The notes under the pieces: model-generated
Databases searched by the model: none
The model's input: the letters and a program-made list of their open reading frames with translations, nothing else
What the model was told of the DNA's origin: nothing
From: a virus
IMG/VR virus record: IMGVR_UViG_3300036852_000099
Location: 1-56,187 of that record
Length of the DNA: 56,187 nucleotides
Strand: one strand, 5' to 3'
Made by a program: the position numbers and the translations under genes
Shown: in pieces, positions 23,524 to 30,916 of the stretch
How positions within the stretch are numbered: the stretch's first letter is position 1
Layout of the letters: every line of letters starts with the position of its first letter

Positions 23524-23959
23524 GCCCGTAAACTTCAGCTATCGGATGCGGCTGTCGGGTTTCAACGAACTCCGCGAGAAGCTGGACGAGTCGCGTTTCC
23601 AGGTGCTGATGTACGGCCTGCTGGGTAGGCTTGGGGCTATGATGGAGGAAGATTCCAACGGGTATCCTCCTCAACCTAAACCCCGAAACCCACGACGTAA
23701 GGCATACCGGAGGACTGGTCGGTTAGGGGCTAGCCTCACCACAGAGGTTGTGATCGAACCTGAGATCTATGCGGTGAGGCTAGGTTCTAACGTCGTATAC
23801 TCCCCACTTGTGTGGGCATTACCAGACGACGAGCCTATAGGACAGGCGTGGATGCACCAGGGTGTCTGGACTCCACTGGCGACCAGCGTACTGGACAACA
23901 TCGACAAGTATGCTGAATACGCTGAGTCGGAAATCTACCTGTACTTAGAGGGTGGTTGA
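23513..23959 (+). CDS. HK97 gp10-like neck/tail-completion protein
   Basis: A 148-aa protein with a GTG start overlapping the previous gene by 11 bases. The RRTGRLGASLTTEVV segment followed by YAVRLGSNVVYSPLVW fits the HK97 gp10 / phage neck-protein pattern (R-T-G-x-L-x-x-S, then a strand and V-x-Y-A/S). Its place before rather than after the capsid gene is unusual for this family, so the role is tentative. Confidence 0.55.
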   Translation: MANKPVNFSYRMRLSGFNELREKLDESRFQVLMYGLLGRLGAMMEEDSNGYPPQPKPRNPRRKAYRRTGRLGASLTTEVVIEPEIYAVRLGSNVVYSPLVWALPDDEPIGQAWMHQGVWTPLATSVLDNIDKYAEYAESEIYLYLEGG

Positions 23960-23960
23960 T

Positions 23961-26357
23961 ATGAAGACTAATATCCGTGTACTAGGGTACGCTACCGAGG
24001 CTAACACGATCACCGGACTGATCCGAGGGTACGTGTGTATTTGGGGTAGTCTAACCCACCGTGACAGCTACGGCACATTCTTTGACCGCGCTGCACCACC
24101 CGATATGGCGCTGGACTTCCTACCCCGCCCTATCATGTACGAACACTCAGCAGATGGGTTCGTTCGTAAGGAGATCGTTGGTGCAGTGACCCGCGTCTAC
24201 TTTGACGATGTGGGTGTGGCCTTCGAGGGTCACCTGTACAGGTCGTCACCGTTCTTCCAGAAGATGGTGACTGAAGTCCTGCGTGGAGAGTTGAAGACCT
24301 CCTCCTCCACTGCAGAGCATACCGCTGATTTTGATGAGGATGGTCGATTCCGGACGTGGGTGCTGCATGAACTCAGCCTTACCAAGTACCCCTCCGAGGA
24401 ACTAATGCCTGCAGTTGAGATTGTGAGATCTATACTCGCCCTAGGCGGGTTTAATCTACCCGATGGTACAGGATCGCGAGAAGGGCGGGATGCCCTTAGT
24501 CCACGTGCCAGCGGATTAACCGTTCGAATGACAACTAGGAGTACATCTACCATGCGAACCCTACAGGAACTCCTCGCGGCTATGGCCGCAGGTGAGGAAG
24601 TTGCCCTGGAAGAGTTGATGGCAGCGCTGGCATCGGAATACGGACTGGACGCTGTAGAAGCGGCCATGACGCAGGCATCGCAAGAACCTGCATCCGAGGA
24701 AGCGCCACCTACCGAACTCTCTGATGTGGCTGTCGATGACGCAGTAGCGACTGAAATCCAGACTATCATCACCGAGTTGGAAGCCATCGCAGGTACGGTT
24801 GAGACTGCACCAGAAGTCGACCCTACTGCCCTGTCGGATATCCAGACCCGCATGAAGGCTCTGGCTAGTAAGACTAAGAAACCTTCCACCAAGGTCGAAC
24901 CCAAACGCGGGTCGACCCAAGCAGAGTTGGTTCAGCGTATGCTGCAGACGCTGGCCACGACTCGTTCGAAAGAGCAGCGTAGTAAGCAGGGTGAAGCACC
25001 TGCTGGAGGTCACAATCCCGTGCCAGTCCGAACCAAACCCACTGAACAGACTCAGGTCACCGTGTCTGACCAGTTCCAGCACTTGAATGCAGCGGACATG
25101 GCCTTGGGCTACATGCTGCTGGACAGTGCCAGCAAAGTTCCGAAGAACATGAGGTCAGAGTACCCCGTAGTCTCGGAAGAGTACATGAAGGCGCTGTCCT
25201 ATAAGACCGCGCTGGCCATCAAAGCCGGAGACCCTGTGGCTACCAACTACGCGGTACGCTCCCGCTTCCCTTTCAAGAATCCGGAGGAAGTGTTCCAGTC
25301 GGATGTTAAACGTGCCAACGAGGTAATGAGTGGCGCTAGTGGTCAGGGTGGTGAGTGGATTCACGAACTGCAGGGTACTACCCTGTGGGAGTACATCCGC
25401 CAGGAAACACCCCTGTACCAGCGCATGCTCAGCATGGGCATGGACGAGCAGGAACTCCCGCAGGGGTTCAACTCGGAAAGCATCCCGCTGGAGGGCAGCG
25501 ATCCTACTTGGTACGTGGCAGGCGGGGCGGCAAACGTCGATGCCAACTCTGGCGCGGCTACACCGACCTACGCATCGTCCAAGTTCGGTACTAGTGAGCA
25601 GTCGGTCACAGTGGCTAAGCTCAGCACTGCGATGTTCTTCCAGCGTGAGTTGGAGGAAGACAGCATCATCAACATCGTCCAGGAAGCGAATCGTAAGATC
25701 CGCATTTCCGCCCTGGAACAGATGGAGTACATCCTCCTGAATGGTGACACCGCTGCTGGTGCGAACACCAACATCAACATTATCGATGGCACTCCGGCGG
25801 CAGCACCGTCGAAGCCATCGTACATGCTGCTCAACGGCTTGCTGAAACTGCCATTGGTGACCAACACTGCCAATGCCTACAACATCAGCACCGAGTTTGC
25901 GGACACCGACTTCCTGAGCATGTTGGCGCTGCTCCCTGGTAAATATCGCCAGGATCGTACGAAGTTGCTGTTCATCCTGGACTCGGACACTGCGCTGGCA
26001 GCGGCCAACATCCCGACCTTCAAGACCCGCGACACCTACAACCCAGCCACGCTGGAAGAGGGTACACTGATGAAGGTCTGGAAGATCGACATTATCGAAT
26101 CTGGCCAGATGCCTCTGGCGAATGCCAGCGGGTTTGTGTCGGCTACCCCTGGTAACAACATCTACGGACGTATCGCCCTGGTACGGCCTGATCAGTGGGC
26201 ATCGCGCTGGAAGCGTCGTATCCAGACCGACGTATTCTACGACAGCTATGCGGATTCCACCCGCATCACTGCCCACATGCGGTGGGGTCTGGCTTATCGT
26301 GACAGTGAAGCGGCTGTGGTTGGGTACGGCGTACCGCTGTCCCTGGTCGAAGCCTAG
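23961..26357 (+). CDS. Prohead protease / scaffold / major capsid protein fusion
   Basis: A 798-aa protein. ATG at 23961 has GAGGGTGG 6 nt before it; an in-frame GTG at 23952 is less likely. Residues 1-175 are an HK97-type (S78) prohead protease: catalytic His in MYEHS and Ser in LKTSSSTAE. Residues about 195-365 are helical, Ala/Glu-rich and low in complexity, like a scaffold/delta domain. Residues about 365-798 are an HK97-fold major capsid protein (for example FFQRELEEDSIINIVQ, MEYILLNGD, and a C-terminal YGVPLSLVEA). In most phages these are two or three genes. Self-cleavage during maturation would release the capsid subunit. Confidence 0.85.
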   Translation: MKTNIRVLGYATEANTITGLIRGYVCIWGSLTHRDSYGTFFDRAAPPDMALDFLPRPIMYEHSADGFVRKEIVGAVTRVYFDDVGVAFEGHLYRSSPFFQKMVTEVLRGELKTSSSTAEHTADFDEDGRFRTWVLHELSLTKYPSEELMPAVEIVRSILALGGFNLPDGTGSREGRDALSPRASGLTVRMTTRSTSTMRTLQELLAAMAAGEEVALEELMAALASEYGLDAVEAAMTQASQEPASEEAPPTELSDVAVDDAVATEIQTIITELEAIAGTVETAPEVDPTALSDIQTRMKALASKTKKPSTKVEPKRGSTQAELVQRMLQTLATTRSKEQRSKQGEAPAGGHNPVPVRTKPTEQTQVTVSDQFQHLNAADMALGYMLLDSASKVPKNMRSEYPVVSEEYMKALSYKTALAIKAGDPVATNYAVRSRFPFKNPEEVFQSDVKRANEVMSGASGQGGEWIHELQGTTLWEYIRQETPLYQRMLSMGMDEQELPQGFNSESIPLEGSDPTWYVAGGAANVDANSGAATPTYASSKFGTSEQSVTVAKLSTAMFFQRELEEDSIINIVQEANRKIRISALEQMEYILLNGDTAAGANTNINIIDGTPAAAPSKPSYMLLNGLLKLPLVTNTANAYNISTEFADTDFLSMLALLPGKYRQDRTKLLFILDSDTALAAANIPTFKTRDTYNPATLEEGTLMKVWKIDIIESGQMPLANASGFVSATPGNNIYGRIALVRPDQWASRWKRRIQTDVFYDSYADSTRITAHMRWGLAYRDSEAAVVGYGVPLSLVEA

Positions 26358-26372
26358 TACAGGAGAACTGAC

Positions 26373-26723
26373 ATGCCCTTAATCCTTAAGAATGGCGCGA
26401 GGGGGAGCATCCGTGCTCCCAAGCGTGAATTCGCGGTCAACGGCGCTATCACCATCAAACGTGGTACGGCTGAACTGACCAAGACGGGCAGCTTGGGTGC
26501 GTATACCCTTGCTGCACCGCTAGCTTCGGATGAGGGGTCTCGGCTGGTAATTCAGGCCATGACCGCCTTCGCCCACACCGTGACCCTCACACCAGGCTTC
26601 GACGGTGCTGGTTCTGGACGCGACGTGGCCACCTTCGGAGGCGCTGTGGGAGACTGCCTATCCCTCCGTGCCTCCGGTGGCAAGTGGATGGTCGAGTCCG
26701 TTCGTAATGTGACCTTCGCCTAA
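26373..26723 (+). CDS. Putative capsid decoration protein
   Basis: A 116-aa beta-rich protein with AGGAG 9 nt before the ATG, directly after the major capsid gene. Its size, Gly/Ala/Thr-rich composition and position fit a head decoration protein; there is no specific family match. Confidence 0.5.
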   Translation: MPLILKNGARGSIRAPKREFAVNGAITIKRGTAELTKTGSLGAYTLAAPLASDEGSRLVIQAMTAFAHTVTLTPGFDGAGSGRDVATFGGAVGDCLSLRASGGKWMVESVRNVTFA

Positions 26724-26730
26724 TAGCGTA

Positions 26731-26763
26731 GGTCTGATGTTTCTAATATCCGTCTAACAGACC
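26731..26763 (+). promoter_or_regulatory. Intergenic hairpin in the head operon
   Basis: A 6-bp inverted repeat GGTCTG / CAGACC with a 21-nt loop in the 64-bp gap after the decoration gene. It may affect expression of the genes after the capsid; there is no T-tract. Confidence 0.3.
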
Positions 26764-26787
26764 GATTAGTAAGAGGACAACTGACAA

Positions 26788-27450
26788 ATGGCAAAGAAAT
26801 ACACAGTCACTCGCGGCTATCGTGGTAAAGACACTGGAAACCGCTATATTGCCCCTGGTGACTACAACGAAGACGATCCGGCCTTGTTCGGGCTGGGTGA
26901 GTCCCTGGTCGAATTGGGACGGGCGCGTAGTTTTGGTGAACCTGCCACACTCGCCACCATTCCGGTTGACCGTGACTTGTCCGGTAAGCCCATCGAACTG
27001 CACCTGCCAGAAAACCAGCTGGTGACCGATCCGGTGCGGCCTATCTACGACCAGTTCCCGAATAACGCGGATGCCTCGCAGGTGATCCAGCCGTTCGAAT
27101 ACGGGGCAGCTGTTCCAGCGGTTACAGCTGGGAATGAGGGATTGATCGGTGGAAACATCGAGGTCAAGACCGCAGTCGAAGCAGCGGCTGAACTGGAGCA
27201 GGCTCGTGACCTGAAGACGGTGGCAGCGGACGAACGCGCAGCGGCAAAGGCGAACCTGGAAGGAAGCGAAGCGCCTAACACGGGCGGCAAGGTTTCCGAA
27301 GACGAAGGAGCGTCAGCGGTGGACTACGACGACATGAGTCTCGAACTCCTACGGGAGCATGCGGGTGCGCTGCAGTTGGAGCTTAAGGGTAACGAATCCC
27401 GCGCTCAACTGATCAAGAAGATCAAAGATCACGTAGAGCCACTGGAGTAA
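26788..27450 (+). CDS. Hypothetical head protein with a C-terminal SAP/Rho-N-like motif
   Basis: A 220-aa protein with AAGAGGAC before the ATG. An N-terminal beta-rich part is followed by an Ala/Glu-rich linker. The last 45 residues (MSLELLREHAGALQLELKGN then ESRAQLIKKI) match the helix-extended-helix SAP / Rho N-terminal-like pattern common at the ends of phage head-tail connector proteins. It is probably a connector or capsid accessory protein. Confidence 0.55.
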   Translation: MAKKYTVTRGYRGKDTGNRYIAPGDYNEDDPALFGLGESLVELGRARSFGEPATLATIPVDRDLSGKPIELHLPENQLVTDPVRPIYDQFPNNADASQVIQPFEYGAAVPAVTAGNEGLIGGNIEVKTAVEAAAELEQARDLKTVAADERAAAKANLEGSEAPNTGGKVSEDEGASAVDYDDMSLELLREHAGALQLELKGNESRAQLIKKIKDHVEPLE

Positions 27451-27457
27451 TCGAACC

Positions 27458-28303
27458 GTGACTGACTACACCTTCTTTGTCGACGTACAAAAGAATATGA
27501 ACACCGACCTGGAAGAGGACGCATTCAAAGAACGGGTGCGCGATCTGATCAGGGAGGTGTCCGTATTGGTGGAAACGCGGTGTGACAGACGATTCGACCA
27601 TCGGATCGAGACACTGTACCACAACTCCCGCCATATCGACAGGGGAGGTGATGTCACCAACGATGGACTCACACTGATGCTGAAGGACGACCTGCAGGAG
27701 GTCACTCAGGTGATGGGCAATGGGTCGCTGGTCGACCCGACCTATTACGGCGTGATGCCCTCGTCCAAGACCGTAGCACACCCGTTCCACTATGGGGCGG
27801 AGATGGTGGTAGCCAACTCGTACTGGTCATCGTACATAGGCACACCAGCTAGCAGGTCACTGGCCGTTACTGGTATATGGGGATGGGGAGGCACATGGAA
27901 ACGTCACAGTACAGTAGCAACTGAAATAGCCGACGATGGCGTATTCCTGGACTTGTCCAGCTATGCTAAGCTCGACTACGGCAAGATCCTCCGGATTGGG
28001 ACTGAGTACCTGGAGATAGACGACGAGGGTCTTCCCGACCCTGCTCCAAGTGGCGTATCAGTTGTCCGAGGCGTTAACGGGTCGACACCTGCAGTACACC
28101 TGGAGACAACTCCGGTGTACGTGTTCGTGCCACACCCACTGGTGACCCGACTGGTGAAGCGGCTGGTGCTATGGCAGTCAGCCTTAGATGACAGTCCACT
28201 ATTCGGCAGTGTCACGCTGGGTGATCAGACGACACCCGTCGACCTATCTGCAGCACCAAAGGACGTGAAGGATCTCCTGATCCTGCTGGAGCGTAAGAAC
28301 TAA
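27458..28303 (+). CDS. Head-tail connector (adaptor-like) protein
   Basis: A 281-aa protein with a GTG start 8 nt after the previous stop. The helical N-terminus (FKERVRDLIREVSVLVETRC) resembles gp6/gp15-type adaptor proteins that dock on the portal ring, followed by a beta-rich insertion. Its position between the capsid and tail-tube genes supports the role. Its stop overlaps the next start (TAATG). Confidence 0.55.
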   Translation: MTDYTFFVDVQKNMNTDLEEDAFKERVRDLIREVSVLVETRCDRRFDHRIETLYHNSRHIDRGGDVTNDGLTLMLKDDLQEVTQVMGNGSLVDPTYYGVMPSSKTVAHPFHYGAEMVVANSYWSSYIGTPASRSLAVTGIWGWGGTWKRHSTVATEIADDGVFLDLSSYAKLDYGKILRIGTEYLEIDDEGLPDPAPSGVSVVRGVNGSTPAVHLETTPVYVFVPHPLVTRLVKRLVLWQSALDDSPLFGSVTLGDQTTPVDLSAAPKDVKDLLILLERKN

Positions 28304-28800
28304 TGGTGAACCCTAACTTCGAGCAGCTGGTCACGGATAGACTCGCTGCAGCTGGTTTGGATATGGGTCTGAAGGCTACCTGGAACGTTCCACCCAAACG
28401 CAGGATACAGCAGGAGGAACTACCGTGCGCGTATACCCTTATAGGGGCGGTCTACCAGCCAGTGATCCGGACGCAGGGACAGCTATCCTACGGTAGGATG
28501 TACGTTCAGCGGATACTGCTCAAGCCCTTCGACGGGTCACCTGATAAGATGGACGCTGGCAATGAGGCCATGCTGGAAGTCATCGAGTGGTCGTCCAAAG
28601 TGCACTTTTACTACCACGAAAGGCCTCAGCTGTCGACCAGTACCCTGCCTAAACTGAACGGGTGCAAGATGGTCGAACGTACGGAGGATAGTGGGACAGT
28701 GTACCGCACTGCTCCAGGTGGTGCGACGTACACGGCAATAGACGTGGTGCTATTCGTCCTCATGGCGGCTAGCATTCAGACAGTGAGTATACCTTACTAA
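28303..28800 (+). CDS. Putative tail terminator / head-tail joining protein
   Basis: A 165-aa alpha/beta protein coupled to the adaptor gene and placed just before the tail tube gene, the usual spot for a tail terminator (gpU-like). No decisive motif is seen, so the call rests on position and size. Confidence 0.45.
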   Translation: MVNPNFEQLVTDRLAAAGLDMGLKATWNVPPKRRIQQEELPCAYTLIGAVYQPVIRTQGQLSYGRMYVQRILLKPFDGSPDKMDAGNEAMLEVIEWSSKVHFYYHERPQLSTSTLPKLNGCKMVERTEDSGTVYRTAPGGATYTAIDVVLFVLMAASIQTVSIPY

Positions 28801-28821
28801 GATAGTGATGAGGTGGCCTAA

Positions 28822-29700
28822 ATGGCAAAGACTAGATCGAAACGAGGTAGTGTAGTCGGCATCCAGTACGCCCAAGCGTGGCTGGTCGACTCGAACGGGT
28901 ACATGATGGGAACAGTGGGTGAGGGTGCTGCTAACGACACCACCACACACGCGCTGCTCCTGCGTAATCCCAAGAGCGCTCAGTTGCCTGCCCCAGCCCG
29001 TGTGAAAGTACCCCTTCGAGGTGGTAATCGCTGGCTTGGTCAGGTGATGTTCGGTGCTGATGACATTGGTGACTTTTCGCTGAATCTGGCTGATCTGGAC
29101 GCAGACTTCCATGCGATGGCAGGTCAACAGGTCGTAGATGGTGTAACCAATAGCCGCTGGTATCGTGTGTCCGACAACATGAACCTCACCAACCTGCCTC
29201 AGTGTGGTCTGCTTATGTCGGCCATTTGGCAGGATCGCGAGGATGGCGGTGATTCGGAGAACCTCTGGATCAACTACATCGTACCCCGCGCACAGGTATC
29301 ACCCAGCTTCCCAGCACTGGCGTATCAGGCTGAGTCGGAGGTGATCTACACGATCTCCCCTGCGTATGCCTCCCGTGAGCCAACTGGCAAGACATTCGCA
29401 TCGGGGTCGATGGGGCTGAAGGATGGCAAGTGCCTGATGTATGCCATCATCACACCCAAGCCGCTGGCACTCACCACCTACGTGGGCGATGGCACAGAGG
29501 TTAACTTCACGCTGGGATACAAACCCAGCAGCAGCATCGTGACTCTCAACGCAGCTGCAGTCGAGTTCGCTCGGCAGGGTACGCTGCAGGCACTCACATC
29601 GGCATCGACCAGCACAGCCGAAGCGGTAATGGCCGCAGCGGGTTCAGCTGGTAATCGCAATGTGGCGATGTACGAGACCGACTTCGAAGCTGTCGCCTAA
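28822..29700 (+). CDS. Major tail tube protein
   Basis: A 292-aa, beta-rich protein located just before the tail chaperone genes, as in other siphoviruses. The C-terminal 85 residues (from about TTYVGDGTEVNFTLGYKPSS) look like an added Ig-like or beta-sandwich domain, often found on tail tubes. Tube identity is inferred from order and composition. Confidence 0.6.
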   Translation: MAKTRSKRGSVVGIQYAQAWLVDSNGYMMGTVGEGAANDTTTHALLLRNPKSAQLPAPARVKVPLRGGNRWLGQVMFGADDIGDFSLNLADLDADFHAMAGQQVVDGVTNSRWYRVSDNMNLTNLPQCGLLMSAIWQDREDGGDSENLWINYIVPRAQVSPSFPALAYQAESEVIYTISPAYASREPTGKTFASGSMGLKDGKCLMYAIITPKPLALTTYVGDGTEVNFTLGYKPSSSIVTLNAAAVEFARQGTLQALTSASTSTAEAVMAAAGSAGNRNVAMYETDFEAVA

Positions 29701-29736
29701 TCCCTGGTGACAGCAGTATACGACGAGGACTAGAGT

Positions 29737-30171
29737 ATGGCAATCGACTTCATTGAACTGGAACACCTGATCGATGTGCGGGTCGGCACTAAGTCCAGCG
29801 ATCCTGAACAGCCTCACCAGTGGCCTGATCTGGATCTGTTTGGCCAGACTTATGTCCGGCCTGCTACCACGATGGGGCTACCCAACAATCCAGGGCACTT
29901 CATCGTACTGCCCAATGGGTACAGTGGTGAGAAGACCGTCGAACTCCGGAAGTACCTCGCTGGTCGTCCAGCGCTCCAGGGTTCAGACGTGGCCACACCC
30001 ATCACGGCTGAGGAGGCCGCATCCCTGCCACCTGCTGAGTTGACTACCGAGTTCAAGCAGGTCAGCTTCCCCATCGAATCGAACGTGCCTACTGAGGGGT
30101 CGGTGGATGAGGAGTCGTTTCCGTCCACCCCTGCAGAAAAGCTGGGTAATGGGGGCAAGCGGCGACTGTGA
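29737..30171 (+). CDS. Hypothetical tail-region protein
   Basis: A 144-aa protein. The first 85 residues appear globular and the C-terminal 60 are rich in Pro, Glu and Ser. It lies between the tail tube and chaperone genes, so it may be a tail assembly accessory. The function is unknown. Confidence 0.6.
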   Translation: MAIDFIELEHLIDVRVGTKSSDPEQPHQWPDLDLFGQTYVRPATTMGLPNNPGHFIVLPNGYSGEKTVELRKYLAGRPALQGSDVATPITAEEAASLPPAELTTEFKQVSFPIESNVPTEGSVDEESFPSTPAEKLGNGGKRRL

Positions 30172-30731
30172 TCACACCCTGCTACGAGGGGCAGGCGATA
30201 TTCACTACCACATTCCGGTCATTCGGCACTGATGCTGATGCTCGGCGCATCCACAAGGCTGTAGCGGGTAGTACCCCGCTGCAGTCGGATGAGAACAACG
30301 AAGTGAATATCCTAGCCCTGCTGTTATCGACCACCCTGAGCATCGAGTGGATGCCTGAACTAACGGATGAGGTAGCCAGTCTGAAGGCGTTCTGGGATTG
30401 GGTCAACACCCACTTCATCCTTCGCAGGGATGAGGAGGGGTACATCCTGGAACTGTCCACCGACCCTACCATAGGGACGCAGGTCTGGCGTAAGTTCAGT
30501 CGTATGGTGGGCAATCAGGCTCAACGCGGCTGGTACGACGTATTCTCGGACAACCAGAAGATCTACCCACCATCACCGGAGATGGCCAAGGCAGCAGACC
30601 TGCCAGAAGACCTGAAAAGCGATCCGGATTTTTTAGCCGAAGGAAGTCAGCCCGTCGACGGTTCAGGAACAGGTGCTACGAGCACGTCCTCGCAGTTAGA
30701 GGACTTGCAGCTAGTAGTACAGCCGAAGTAG
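30168..30731 (+). CDS. Tail assembly chaperone (G-type, unshifted product)
   Basis: A 187-aa protein with a GTG start overlapping the previous stop. It lies directly before the tape measure gene and contains a slippery heptamer at 30629-30635, the classic layout for lambda gpG-like chaperones that coat the tape measure during tail assembly. The residues after the slippery site (Ser/Thr/Gly-rich) form the terminal tail of the short product. Confidence 0.75.
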   Translation: MITPCYEGQAIFTTTFRSFGTDADARRIHKAVAGSTPLQSDENNEVNILALLLSTTLSIEWMPELTDEVASLKAFWDWVNTHFILRRDEEGYILELSTDPTIGTQVWRKFSRMVGNQAQRGWYDVFSDNQKIYPPSPEMAKAADLPEDLKSDPDFLAEGSQPVDGSGTGATSTSSQLEDLQLVVQPK

Positions 30732-30916
30732 TACCGCCTGAGTTCAACCATGACGAGGAGATGGCTTGGACTGGCTTCCTGGTGATGGAGGCGACTGGTA
30801 GATGGCCTACCCTGGAGGAGGTTAGAGCCATACAGCCGACTTTCCGCGACGACATCCAGACGGTGATCTACCAGATTAACCGACAGGCTCGATTCATAGA
30901 CGATGAGGGCGACTAA
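30168..30916 (+). CDS. Tail assembly chaperone GT fusion by -1 frameshift
   Basis: At T-TTT-TTA (30629-30635) a -1 slip puts ribosomes in a frame that stays open to the stop at 30914-30916. The product is 249 aa: 156 from the first frame plus 93 more. The added part (RRRFRNRCYEHVLAVRGL, then STAEVVPPEFNHDEEMAW) looks like a T-domain. No ATG with a ribosome site starts this second frame, so frameshifting is its only clear means of expression. Its stop overlaps the tape measure start. Confidence 0.85.
30629..30635 (+). promoter_or_regulatory. -1 ribosomal frameshift site TTTTTTA
   Basis: In the zero frame the codons read GAT TTT TTA, so the heptamer fits X XXY YYZ exactly. It is the only in-frame site of this kind I found near the end of the G frame. 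Confidence 0.85.
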
